From assembly GCA_015485355.1 (NCBI GenBank), contig WFTQ01000016.1, forward strand, positions 1-64,000: a stretch of DNA of 64,000 nucleotides, in the 5' to 3' direction. Within the stretch, counting starts at the first letter, position 1. The number at the start of each line of letters is the position of its first letter. The translations under genes were made by a program, and so were the position numbers. Under the pieces are notes generated by a model. That model searched no databases and was not told where the DNA came from. It saw only the letters and a program-made list of their open reading frames with translations. Of this stretch, positions 25,934 through 34,596 are shown piece by piece. Source of the DNA: a bacterium (GTDB taxonomy: Bacteria > Calditrichota > Calditrichia > RBG-13-44-9 > J042).

Positions 25934-26797
25934 ATGATCGATCAAGAAGGCATTAAAATTGACACGAAGTTTTTAGACGAGGATGGTCAGATTGCCCTGG
26001 TGGAATTGAGTGGATACGTGGATCAGGCGAATGTGCATCTGTTGCAAAAAACCATCGATAACAGCCTGGAAAGCGGCACCTACAAACTCATATTCGATTT
26101 GAGAGACCTGGTTTATATGAGCAGTGCCGGCTGGGGCGTATTGATCGGGGAAATTAAACGCTTTCGGGAAAATGGCGGGGACATTAAACTGGTGAATATG
26201 AGTCCGGAAATCTACGAAGTCTATCAAATGCTGGAGTTTTACCATATATTGTCGGAGTATCCCTCGGTGGAAGAGGCCCTGGCAAGTTTCACCCGCGGGC
26301 AGGAACCGACGAACGCCAAGCCTTCGATGACCCAGGTCGATGAAGCCCGGCAAACTCAGGAAGAGGTTGTGGAACCCAAACAGGAGGTGGAAACCTCCAC
26401 CACGGAGATTCAGGATATCCTGGAACATATCGGAGGGAGCAATAACAACAACCGGCACGAGGAAGCCGAGATCGTGGAGGAGGATATTGAGCTGGAGCTG
26501 GATGATGTGGTGGAAAAAGATTTAAACATCGGGGGGGACAGCCGGGATAAAGTCCATGTGGAATTTAATCCTGTTACCGTGGAACGTCCTCCCGATTTTA
26601 AGATACTTCCTCTGCCTGAAAAAATTCGGGCGATTGTGGCCCAGTTTCCTCATTTTGGTCCCTGGAAAATTCGGAAGATGTTGCGCCATCCGGAGTTTGG
26701 AAATGTTAAAATCGGCTATTTTAAGTTACGACGGCTGTTGAAACAATTGGATCTGGACACCAAAGAAAAACGATATCGGTATTACCGTTCCTGTTAA
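25934..26797 (+). CDS. STAS-domain protein with acidic linker and C-terminal helix-turn-helix-like domain
   Basis: Residues of about 1-110 are a STAS anti-anti-sigma domain (FDLRDLVYMSSAGWGVLIGEI, with the phosphorylatable Ser pair). Residues of about 115-215 form a Gln/Glu-rich linker with runs such as EEAEIVEEDIELELDD. Residues of about 225-287 read LPEKIRAIVAQFPHFGPWKI and then FKLRRLLKQLDLDTKEKRYR, resembling the winged helix-turn-helix that many transposases and integrases carry at their N-terminus. No transposase catalytic domain is present. The gene sits between the deacetylase and the export genes, so it may regulate the locus through partner switching. Direct DNA binding is inference. 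Confidence 0.75.
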   Translation: MIDQEGIKIDTKFLDEDGQIALVELSGYVDQANVHLLQKTIDNSLESGTYKLIFDLRDLVYMSSAGWGVLIGEIKRFRENGGDIKLVNMSPEIYEVYQMLEFYHILSEYPSVEEALASFTRGQEPTNAKPSMTQVDEARQTQEEVVEPKQEVETSTTEIQDILEHIGGSNNNNRHEEAEIVEEDIELELDDVVEKDLNIGGDSRDKVHVEFNPVTVERPPDFKILPLPEKIRAIVAQFPHFGPWKIRKMLRHPEFGNVKIGYFKLRRLLKQLDLDTKEKRYRYYRSC

Positions 26798-26821
26798 ATC
26801 GATAACCATTTGGAGGTTGGA

Positions 26822-27559
26822 GTGATTCGACAATTCAAGCAGACCCGATGGTTAAAACCGTGGGTGGTGTTGTTGATCGGGCAATTATTGCTCTTGCCGC
26901 AGATCGGATGGGTGACTCCGGCAGGGATCCCCGGCAGCGAAAGCGAACCCCCTAAGGCCCCTCAAGCGTTCACGGTCAAAAAATCGATCTTTGTCCCCGG
27001 CGATGCGGTCGAAATTTCCGTGTTCCCGGACACCACCTCGTTTCTGAACCAGGTTTTCCCCATCGACGATCGGGGCTACATCGATTTGCCCATCATCGGA
27101 AAAGTGAAGATCACCGATATGTCCAAACAGGAATTCATCGAATTCATTCAGGAAAATTTCAAAGATTATTTGAGGTATCCCTACATTGTGGTAAAACCCA
27201 TGATCCGTATCAGTGTGCTGGGAGGTGTGCTCCGCCCCGGGTTTTATTATGTGGACCCCGATATGACCTTGTGGGAGGTGATGCACCGCGTAGGGGGTAC
27301 TCTGGATGAAGAAGGACTAAAGGAAATGCGCTGGGAACGGGACCGCGAAGTGGTGCAAAAAGATCTCATCCCTTATTTGCAGAAGGGCACCTCCTTAAGG
27401 GCGATGGGGTTTCGTTCGGGCGATCAAATCTGGGTCAAATCGCCGGGTAAACCGGGGTTGATGGATAAGGTGCTGCGCTATATGCCTGTGGTCACCATGT
27501 TTACCACCTTGTTTACCCTGTATTATACCTATCAGAGAACGATTTTGATCAGGAGATAA
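26822..27559 (+). CDS. Wza-like polysaccharide export protein (Poly_export/SLBB)
   Basis: The protein of about 245 residues has an N-terminal membrane/signal segment (PWVVLLIGQLLLLPQIGWV), a Poly_export domain (FVPGDAVEISVFPDTT...FPIDDRGYIDLPIIGKV) and an SLBB-like part (ISVLGGVLRPGFYYVDPDMTLWEVMHRVGG). A hydrophobic stretch near the C-terminus (VVTMFTTLFTLYYTY) is a second membrane segment. It should form the periplasmic or outer-membrane channel with the Wzc-like protein next door. GGAGG lies five bases before GTG 26822, which I prefer to the track's TTG 26810. No lipobox was seen, unlike Wza. Confidence 0.88.
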   Translation: MIRQFKQTRWLKPWVVLLIGQLLLLPQIGWVTPAGIPGSESEPPKAPQAFTVKKSIFVPGDAVEISVFPDTTSFLNQVFPIDDRGYIDLPIIGKVKITDMSKQEFIEFIQENFKDYLRYPYIVVKPMIRISVLGGVLRPGFYYVDPDMTLWEVMHRVGGTLDEEGLKEMRWERDREVVQKDLIPYLQKGTSLRAMGFRSGDQIWVKSPGKPGLMDKVLRYMPVVTMFTTLFTLYYTYQRTILIRR

Positions 27560-27579
27560 AAACCATTTGAGGATAAGCC

Positions 27580-29934
27580 ATGAGTTCAAACAACAAAAAT
27601 AATGGTTTTGGACAGGTTTCGGGTCAAACCGAAAGCGAAATTAAGAAGTATTTAAGAATTTTACAAAAACGCAAATGGATTATCATCAGCACATCGATTG
27701 TTTTCTTTTGGTTCTGGATGGCCTTTGTTATTGTATTCCAGGGAAAACCTACCTATACATCCACGGTGTTGTTAACATTTCAGGATCCGCGTAGCATGAG
27801 TGCCGTGGGGGTGGTGGAACGGCGGCCGGTAAATGTGGGGAAGGCCAGTCTGATAAAAACGAATCTTCTGCTGGGACAGGTAGTGGAGTCCCTTCAGTTG
27901 AACTTATCCATGGTTACCGACAATGTGCACCGTCAGGAGTTGTTTGACACCGTGCGGGTCAATCGCAGTTCGGTGCCCGGGACGTATAAGATTGTCCCCG
28001 ACAGTGAGGGTTACAGGCTGATGTATACAGACAAACGCCGGGACATTTCCGATAGCCTGCTGATCCGTTTTCGGCCGGGGGATACCGTGGCCGTCCATAA
28101 TTTCATGTTTGTGCTGCGGCCGGAGGTGTTTCGGCATAAGAAACTAAAAGAGGTGGAATTCAGGATCAACGATTTTAAACTGGCGATCGAATGGTTGCGT
28201 CGCACGGTGGAGTACAAGCTGGATCGTTATCAGACCATTCTGTACATCACCGCCCGGCACAAAGATCCCAATATGGCGGCCAAGATCGTCAACACGCTGG
28301 CCGAGCTGTTTGTGCAGTTGAATTTGAAGATGAAACGCTTTAAAAGCGATGAAGTGTTGCGCATCCTGGAAGACCAGTTGCAGCTGGCCAGGAAAGATCT
28401 GGATAAAGCCAACGATCGCTTGAAACGTTTCCGGGAGCGTTATCCCTGGGTGGTTTTGACCGCCGACGCGGGCATGCGGGTGAGCTCGGTAGCCTCCCTG
28501 GAAGATAATATGAATTCCCTGGATTTGAAAATCGGTGACTTGCAGGGGTTGATCCGGCGGATGCGTCAGGCCGCCAATATGGACGAAAAGATTTCGGCGG
28601 CCCGTGAATTGTTGACCTTTCTGGAAACCGAAGGCGTGCCCACGGCTACCGCTTTTCGGAGCGAGTTCGGCGACCTTTACCTGAAACGAAACGAGCTGTT
28701 GGGCCAGTATGCCATATCCCATCCGTTTGTGAAGGAAAATGAACAGCAGTTTCAAAATCTGTTCCTGAAAATCGAAGCTGCGGCGAAAGATCGTATCTCC
28801 AAACTGGAAGGGCGCAAACAGCAGATTCAGTCCAAGGTCGCTTCCGAAAGGGCCAAATTGCGCAAATTGCCTTCCAAGGAGCTGGAACTGGCCGAGTTGC
28901 TGCGAGACCAGGAAGTGAAGAATGATCTTTATCGGCGGATTCTGGCACGCTATAATGCCGCCAAAATAGAGAACGAAGTGGAAGTGAGCGATGTTTTCAT
29001 TGTGGATTACGGTACCCCGCCGCCGCCCCAGGGGGTTCTGGCGGTTATCATCAAAAAGGGATTGGTAGGCATTTTCATCGCTTTGGGGTTGGGCTTTGGG
29101 CTGGCACTGGTGATTGAATTTTTCGATAAAACGGTTCAAAATGCCGATGAGTTACAAACCCGGGTAAAGTATCCCGTTTTGGGGAGTATACCCGTGATCA
29201 AGGATGACAAGGAATTGCCGGACGATTTCGAAGAACTGAAAGGCAAACGGGATCCTAAACTCATTACCCTGGACTATTCCCCAACCCTGGAATCTGAATC
29301 CTACCGGGACCTGCGTACAAAGATTTTGTACATGAACCAGAATCAGGACTTTTCTTCCTTTATTGTGACCAGCCTGCGTCCTAACGAAGGGAAGTCGCTG
29401 ACGGCGGCCAATCTGGCCATAACCATCGCTCAACAAAAAATCTCTACCCTGCTCATCGATGCCGACCTGCGTCGGGGGGTGTTGCACAATGTGTTCGGCA
29501 ACAAAAAGAAACCCGGATTAAGCGATTTCTTGATTTCCAACGCCACAGTGGATTATGAAAATTTGAGCAAATTGATTCAAAATACCTTTATTCCCAATCT
29601 GTATCTGATCACCGCCGGATCACCCATTCCCAATCCCACCGAAATGCTCGGTTCCGAACGAATGGCCATGTTGTTAAGCGTATTGCGTAAAAAGTTCGGC
29701 ATGATCATTCTGGATACGGCTCCCTTTCAGGCCAGCTCCGATGGCGCCATCCTGGCCAACTATGTGGATGCTGTGTTGATTGTGATCCGGGCAGGTACCA
29801 CCAATGTGGATCATTTGGTTCAAAAAGTTGAAGAGTATCCCAATCTTCAACGAAAGGTGATGGGGTTGATTCTGAACGCCGTAAAAGTAGACTTAAAGAA
29901 AAATCAATATCAGTACTCTTACTATAACTATTAG
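27580..29934 (+). CDS. Wzc-like polysaccharide co-polymerase / bacterial tyrosine kinase
   Basis: The 784-residue inner-membrane protein has an N-terminal Wzz segment (KRKWIIISTSIVFFWFWMAFVIV), long coiled coils (about residues 240-440) and a second membrane segment (IIKKGLVGIFIALGLGFGLALV). The cytoplasmic BY-kinase domain follows: Walker A LRPNEGKSLTA (Lys605), Walker A' LLIDADLRRG and Walker B MIILDTAP. Walker A has Asn where Gly is usual. The tail QYQYSYYNY carries five Tyr residues, the autophosphorylation cluster. Its phosphorylation cycle would control chain length and export with the Wza-like protein. The next gene starts 2 bp after its stop. Confidence 0.94.
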   Translation: MSSNNKNNGFGQVSGQTESEIKKYLRILQKRKWIIISTSIVFFWFWMAFVIVFQGKPTYTSTVLLTFQDPRSMSAVGVVERRPVNVGKASLIKTNLLLGQVVESLQLNLSMVTDNVHRQELFDTVRVNRSSVPGTYKIVPDSEGYRLMYTDKRRDISDSLLIRFRPGDTVAVHNFMFVLRPEVFRHKKLKEVEFRINDFKLAIEWLRRTVEYKLDRYQTILYITARHKDPNMAAKIVNTLAELFVQLNLKMKRFKSDEVLRILEDQLQLARKDLDKANDRLKRFRERYPWVVLTADAGMRVSSVASLEDNMNSLDLKIGDLQGLIRRMRQAANMDEKISAARELLTFLETEGVPTATAFRSEFGDLYLKRNELLGQYAISHPFVKENEQQFQNLFLKIEAAAKDRISKLEGRKQQIQSKVASERAKLRKLPSKELELAELLRDQEVKNDLYRRILARYNAAKIENEVEVSDVFIVDYGTPPPPQGVLAVIIKKGLVGIFIALGLGFGLALVIEFFDKTVQNADELQTRVKYPVLGSIPVIKDDKELPDDFEELKGKRDPKLITLDYSPTLESESYRDLRTKILYMNQNQDFSSFIVTSLRPNEGKSLTAANLAITIAQQKISTLLIDADLRRGVLHNVFGNKKKPGLSDFLISNATVDYENLSKLIQNTFIPNLYLITAGSPIPNPTEMLGSERMAMLLSVLRKKFGMIILDTAPFQASSDGAILANYVDAVLIVIRAGTTNVDHLVQKVEEYPNLQRKVMGLILNAVKVDLKKNQYQYSYYNY

Positions 29935-29936
29935 GC

Positions 29937-30983
29937 ATGGGTGGAAACATTTCCTTTACGGTCAGTCATACCCCTCCCTCCGGCTGGGATGCGTTTGTCC
30001 AGCAGCATCCGGAAGGGAAGATCTATCACCTGAGTGCATGGAATGAGTTGATCTGGGAAACCTTTGGACACGATCCCTATTATGTCGTGTTTCGGGAAAA
30101 CGACGACCAGATAGTGGGGGTGTTGCCCATAACTCATTTCAAGTCTTTTTTCTTTGGCAAATTTGCGGTTTCTTTGCCCTTTGTGAACTATGGGGGGCCC
30201 TTATTGCTGAGGAACGAGTTGATGGAGCAAGTGTCCAGTTACCTGATGGATTTCCGGCGCCAGATGGATATTGAATATGTAGAATTACGCATGTCACACT
30301 GTTTCGAAACTCCGCTGGCTGTAAAAACCCATAAGGTGACGTATCTGTTAAAATTGCCGGATAATGACGAAGCCCTGTGGACCTCTTTTAAATCCAAGTT
30401 GCGCAGTCAGATTCGTCGTCCCCTGAAAGAACATATGTTTGTTCGCACCGGCGGAATCGAACGGGTAGACGATTTCTATTATGTGTTTTCCCATAACATG
30501 CGGGATCTGGGTACTCCGGTCTATAGCAAGTCGTTTTTCCAAAACATATGTACCCGATTTCCTCACAATGCCTTTATTGTTGTTGTGTACAGTGATGATG
30601 ATATACCCGTGGCCGCCTCCTTCTTGATTCGGTACCAGGAGACTATGGAGATACCCTGGGCCTCTTCTTTAAAAGCTTATAATCGGTTCAGCCCCAACAT
30701 GCTTTTATACTGGGAGTCCCTGAAGCTGGCAATTCATCTGGGGTGCAAAGTGTTCGATTTCGGGCGGTGTACCCCCGGCAGTGGTACCTGCCGTTTTAAA
30801 AAACAATGGGGTGCCGAGGAGAAACAGTTGTATTGGTATTACGCTCTCAAAACGGGAGAGGCCCTTCCGGAAATTAACCCCGCCAATCCCCGGTTTGGGG
30901 TGATGGTACGGCTATGGCAAAAGATGCCTCTTATTTTTACCAACACCATCGGCCCCTATATCATCCGCAATATCCCGGCATAA
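29937..30983 (+). CDS. FemAB-like acyltransferase (GNAT fold), exosortase-locus type
   Basis: The 348-residue protein resembles the FemAB family found in exosortase-associated EPS loci: GKIYHLSAWNELIWETFGHDPYY at the N-terminus, FKSKLRSQIRRPLKEH in the middle, and the C-terminal core GCKVFDFGRCTPGSGTCRFKKQWG. FemAB proteins add amino acids, usually from aminoacyl-tRNA, to cell-wall precursors; the role in EPS loci is not established. It lies directly after the kinase gene and is followed by an ATP-grasp protein, a pairing repeated at 34.6-37.0 kb. Confidence 0.85.
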   Translation: MGGNISFTVSHTPPSGWDAFVQQHPEGKIYHLSAWNELIWETFGHDPYYVVFRENDDQIVGVLPITHFKSFFFGKFAVSLPFVNYGGPLLLRNELMEQVSSYLMDFRRQMDIEYVELRMSHCFETPLAVKTHKVTYLLKLPDNDEALWTSFKSKLRSQIRRPLKEHMFVRTGGIERVDDFYYVFSHNMRDLGTPVYSKSFFQNICTRFPHNAFIVVVYSDDDIPVAASFLIRYQETMEIPWASSLKAYNRFSPNMLLYWESLKLAIHLGCKVFDFGRCTPGSGTCRFKKQWGAEEKQLYWYYALKTGEALPEINPANPRFGVMVRLWQKMPLIFTNTIGPYIIRNIPA

Positions 30984-31157
30984 ATCCTCCTTGGCATTCA
31001 GAAACGATTTCTCCAAATTGGTTGAAAATGGAGTTCTTTGACACTGCCCCTGAAGATGAGACCGGGAAGGTTGGGCTTCTCCCTAAAGTCGATACCTAAA
31101 CTCTGGTACCGCCGCCTAAACCCTTTATCCAGGCATTTACGGAAACAAGGATGATTT

Positions 31158-32348
31158 ATGGATCGGAACACACCGGTCGTGATTGGTAATTTGATGCTGG
31201 GACGGTGTTTTACTCTGGCTGATGTACCTTTTGTAGGAATCACCTCGCGGGGGGATTTACGTATTACCTATTCGCGAAAGTGTATTCGGGGCTACCAGAT
31301 GCCCAATCCGGAAGAAGACATGGAAGGGGCTTTTCAGAAACTGGTGAGCATTGTGGAAGCGATTGGTGAAGGACATCCTCTTTTTTGCAGCAATGATGGG
31401 CATCTAAAAATGATGCTGATACACTGGGAAGAGATGCGGCGCATGTTCCGTTTTGTTTCCGTGGAAAAAAAGTTGCTGGAAACCTTAATAAATAAAGAAA
31501 AGTTCATCCCATTTGCCCGGGAAAATAATTTACCCATCCCGGCGACGCTGGTCCAGGAGGAACTGGATAACCACCCGGGATTGGAATTTCCTGTCATGAT
31601 TAAGCCCATTATTCGTTTAAACTGGTTTAACAGCGAGGCCGTCCGGCGGTATGGAGGTAAACACTATAAAGGGATTCTGGTAGAAAATCAGAAGCAGTTC
31701 GAAAAAGTTCGGCGTCTGGTGGAAAAGGAGCGAATTGAATATGTGGTGCAACAGTTTATTCCGGGACCGGAGTCGAATATCTTCAGTTTTCATAGTTTTT
31801 TTACCGAAGATTCCCGGCCTCTGGGCTATTTTGTAGGCCGTAAAATCCGAACCTATCCCACGGATTATGGGGAGAGCTGTGCATTGCGTTTAACCGATTA
31901 TCCCGGCATTGTGGAGACCAGCCTGAATTTGCTTCGGAAAATCCGGTTTAAAGGGCCCGTGAAGATCGATTATAAACGGGATGACCGATCCGGCAAATTA
32001 TACCTGCTGGAATTGAATCCTACTCGTTATAATATGTGGCATTATTTAGGAGCCCGAGGGGGGGTCAATATTCCTTATTTAGCTTATCGGTATATGACGG
32101 GTGAGTCACCGGATGGCGTTGCGGTCCAATGGCGGAAGGATATTGTCTGGTTCAATGTGGTAAATGATGTTCAGGCGTTTCTGGAATTGCGTCACAAAGG
32201 TCGGATGAGCATATGGCAATGGTTGAAAACCTATCGGGGAAAGCGGATTTACAAAACCTTGGCGCTGGATGACCTCCCGCCCGTGATATACGGCATTCGC
32301 ATGACCTGGAAAGGCGTTGTCCGTCGGCTTCGCAGGATTTTTCGATGA
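31158..32348 (+). CDS. ATP-grasp ligase-like protein (module 1)
   Basis: The 396-residue protein has an ATP-grasp fold. A PreATP-like Rossmann region comes first, then FPVMIKPIIRLNW with the ATP-binding Lys, EYVVQQFIPGPESNIFSFHSF, and the metal-binding end KLYLLELNPTRYNMWHYLGARGG. ATP-grasp enzymes join a carboxylate to an amine or thiol through an acyl phosphate. The substrate is unknown. A homolog (35771-36982) sits after another acyltransferase in this locus. AAGGA precedes the ATG, and its end overlaps the phosphoesterase gene by four bases (ATGA). Confidence 0.82.
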   Translation: MDRNTPVVIGNLMLGRCFTLADVPFVGITSRGDLRITYSRKCIRGYQMPNPEEDMEGAFQKLVSIVEAIGEGHPLFCSNDGHLKMMLIHWEEMRRMFRFVSVEKKLLETLINKEKFIPFARENNLPIPATLVQEELDNHPGLEFPVMIKPIIRLNWFNSEAVRRYGGKHYKGILVENQKQFEKVRRLVEKERIEYVVQQFIPGPESNIFSFHSFFTEDSRPLGYFVGRKIRTYPTDYGESCALRLTDYPGIVETSLNLLRKIRFKGPVKIDYKRDDRSGKLYLLELNPTRYNMWHYLGARGGVNIPYLAYRYMTGESPDGVAVQWRKDIVWFNVVNDVQAFLELRHKGRMSIWQWLKTYRGKRIYKTLALDDLPPVIYGIRMTWKGVVRRLRRIFR

Positions 32349-33130
32349 GATACCTGATTTTCTCGGATGTCCATGGCAATCTGTTCGGGTTGCAACGGGT
32401 TCTCCAATACGCTCGGAGAGAGGAAATCGATAAACTTTACTGCCTCGGGGATCTGGTGGGGTACCATGGGTATCCAGCCGAATGTATCGATCGCATCCGT
32501 GAGCATGGGATCGCCAGTGTTAAAGGCAATCATGAAGGACTGCTACTGGGGGAATTGTCGGGATTTTCTCGCATAGCGGAGCGGGCTCAGCATTCGCTGA
32601 AAGTGACCCGCGGCCTATTAACGACCGAATCGGTAGAATTTCTCCGACAGCTGCCTTTTTCCATTGGCATATCGGAGCGGATCCTTCTACTTCATGCCAA
32701 TTTCTGGGATGTTAAACAGACCATTAATACCATTGAGAAGGCCCGCCGGAATTTTGAGGCCATGCAGGAAAGAAACCTCTGGCTGACCTTTTTTGGGCAT
32801 ACTCATCGGCCCGAAGCCTTCATCGCCGATAAGGACCTTCAGCATATTCAGCGGGTGGGGTTTGACCATCCCATTGATCTGGATGAGGAGCGGTATTACC
32901 TGATTAATCCCGGCACCGTAGGGGTCCGCCGACACGGGTTACCTTATAGCTTTGTCGTATACGACGAAACCCGAAAACAGGTGCAATATGTGCCTTTTGA
33001 GTTGACTGACGCGGAAGTTCAGCGCCTGAGCGAACGGGATAAAGCGCTTTTCGGCGGGTTTAGCTTGCGGCGCCTGCCGGCTCAAATACGAGAACGGGTT
33101 CGGCGGTTGTATTATGCGCTGTCCCGATAA
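32345..33130 (+). CDS. Metallophosphoesterase (YfcE/MJ0936-like calcineurin fold)
   Basis: The 261-residue protein shows all metal-binding motifs of the superfamily: SDVHGN, GDLVGYHGYP, GNHE and GHTHRP. Such proteins hydrolyse phosphodiesters or phosphomonoesters; the substrate here is not evident. The ATGA overlap with the ATP-grasp gene suggests a function in the same step, for instance removing a phosphate-containing intermediate, but this is a guess. A 131-bp gap separates it from the next glycosyltransferase. Confidence 0.85.
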   Translation: MRYLIFSDVHGNLFGLQRVLQYARREEIDKLYCLGDLVGYHGYPAECIDRIREHGIASVKGNHEGLLLGELSGFSRIAERAQHSLKVTRGLLTTESVEFLRQLPFSIGISERILLLHANFWDVKQTINTIEKARRNFEAMQERNLWLTFFGHTHRPEAFIADKDLQHIQRVGFDHPIDLDEERYYLINPGTVGVRRHGLPYSFVVYDETRKQVQYVPFELTDAEVQRLSERDKALFGGFSLRRLPAQIRERVRRLYYALSR

Positions 33131-33261
33131 CCGTGAGGATGGGATATTAGTGGGATTAGCGGTGATATTGGTGCACCACATTCGGCCGATCGGCTCGATA
33201 ATGAAACGATTGCCGTGCGGATGAGGAAGATGATGACAATCGAATGGAGCGATAAGCTGAG

Positions 33262-34437
33262 ATGATTGTTTTGTATTGGCTTTTCTGGGTGGCGGTTTTA
33301 TTGTTGATGTATAACTATATTTTCTATCCTTTGATTTTGTACCTGTATCAAAAACGACATCGAAATCGCCTATACCCCCGGCCTTGGTCGGAATGGCCCC
33401 CGGTTACCCTGATTATTTCGGCGTTCAACGAAGCGGCGGTGATGGGGAAAAAACTTCAAAATTCCATAGAACTGGATTATCCCGCCGAGAAGCTGGAAAT
33501 TCTGGTCGTCTCGGATGCGTCTACCGATGGTACGGACGAGATTGTACAGCGCTGGATGGAACAGGATGAGCGGATTCGGCTGATTCGCATGCCGGAACGG
33601 CGAGGTAAAACCGCAGGGTTGAATCGAGCGGTCCCTCAGGCAAGGGGAGAGATTATTATTTTCTCGGATGCCAATGCCATGTACGAAAAAACCGCGGTTC
33701 AGGAATTGGTGCGTTACTTTTCTGATGCGCGGGTGGGGTATGTGGTGGGGAAAGCGGTTTATCTGGAAGAAAATACCTCTCCAGCCAGTTTCAGTGAAAA
33801 CATTTATTGGAAATACGAGCTCTGGATAAAGCAACTGGAATCCGACTTTCATTCGGTCGTGGGGGGCGATGGGGCCATTTATGCCATACGACGCTCATTG
33901 TTTGATCCCTTGCAGGCCGATGATATCAATGATTTTGTGAATCCGCTTCAAATTGTTGCGAAAGGGTATCGGGGAATCTTTAACCCCAACGCCGTCTGTT
34001 ATGAATATGCCGCCAGCGAATTTATGAAAGAGTACTGGCGGAAGCGCCGAATCGTCAATCGCAGCTGGAGAGCCTTTAAACGTTACGTTAAACTTTTTGA
34101 TCTGCAAAAACAGTGGCAATTTCTTTTTCTCCTCTTTTCCCATAAAGTCATCCGCTGGTTCAATTGGGTATTGTTGATTATTGTTTATGTCACCACCATC
34201 CTGATCAATTTATGGGACGATGCCCCCTTGTTCCGGATCATGCTCATCCTGGAAGGCCTCTTCGTCATATTCTCCGTGATAGGTTTTTGGTTCGACCGGA
34301 AGAAACGCCCCATTCCCATTGTATTTTATCTTCCCTATTATTATCACCTGATCAATCTGGCCGCCCTGGCCGGAATTGTGGATGATTTGCGAGGAAAGAA
34401 GTATGTAAAATGGGATCATGTTCGGGTGGACCATTAA
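33262..34437 (+). CDS. Family 2 membrane glycosyltransferase
   Basis: The 391-residue processive-type GT2 starts with a membrane segment (YWLFWVAVLLLMYNYIFYPLILYLY). The catalytic domain contains VTLIISAFNEAAV, VVSDASTDGTDE, IIFSDANAMYE, GGDGAIYAIRR and the acceptor/QxxRW-like RKRRIVNRSWRAF. Two or three C-terminal hydrophobic segments follow. It probably extends the lipid-linked repeat on the cytoplasmic face of the inner membrane. Confidence 0.9.
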   Translation: MIVLYWLFWVAVLLLMYNYIFYPLILYLYQKRHRNRLYPRPWSEWPPVTLIISAFNEAAVMGKKLQNSIELDYPAEKLEILVVSDASTDGTDEIVQRWMEQDERIRLIRMPERRGKTAGLNRAVPQARGEIIIFSDANAMYEKTAVQELVRYFSDARVGYVVGKAVYLEENTSPASFSENIYWKYELWIKQLESDFHSVVGGDGAIYAIRRSLFDPLQADDINDFVNPLQIVAKGYRGIFNPNAVCYEYAASEFMKEYWRKRRIVNRSWRAFKRYVKLFDLQKQWQFLFLLFSHKVIRWFNWVLLIIVYVTTILINLWDDAPLFRIMLILEGLFVIFSVIGFWFDRKKRPIPIVFYLPYYYHLINLAALAGIVDDLRGKKYVKWDHVRVDH

Positions 34438-34447
34438 TGGGGAAGAA

Positions 34448-34579
34448 ATGACGAAAAGCTTGAATGGAAAGTCGCGGGAAATCCTCCCCGAAACAATAAA
34501 AATCCCCGCCGCCTTTTTAAGGGATCATCATTTTCCTGAATTGGTCGATGATGCCATCGATTGGAAACAGGAAGAATGA
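34448..34579 (+). CDS. Possible small ORF, 43 residues, unknown function
   Basis: This ORF is not in the track. It starts at ATG 34448 after GGGGAAG, 10 bp after the GT2 stop, and ends in TGA that overlaps a possible start of the next gene (ATGA at 34576). The product begins MTKSLNGKSREILPETIKIP and is polar with an acidic end; I recognise no family. The spacing suggests coupling within the operon, but a chance ORF cannot be excluded. Confidence 0.35.
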   Translation: MTKSLNGKSREILPETIKIPAAFLRDHHFPELVDDAIDWKQEE

Positions 34580-34596
34580 TTTTCAGGGAAGAAGCC

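Noticed and set aside
26610-26797. Transposase-like helix-turn-helix suggesting a mobile element
   Set aside because: It is the in-frame C-terminus of a STAS protein. No catalytic domain, terminal inverted repeats or target duplications were seen.
28144-29139. Minus-strand 331-codon ORF inside the Wzc-like gene
   Set aside because: It is a shadow of the clear BY-kinase frame; its product is rich in His/Gln/Pro without any family motif.
30914-31099. 61-codon ORF between the FemAB-like and ATP-grasp genes
   Set aside because: Most of it overlaps the FemAB-like frame; the unique tail of about 23 codons has no ribosome site or recognisable motif.
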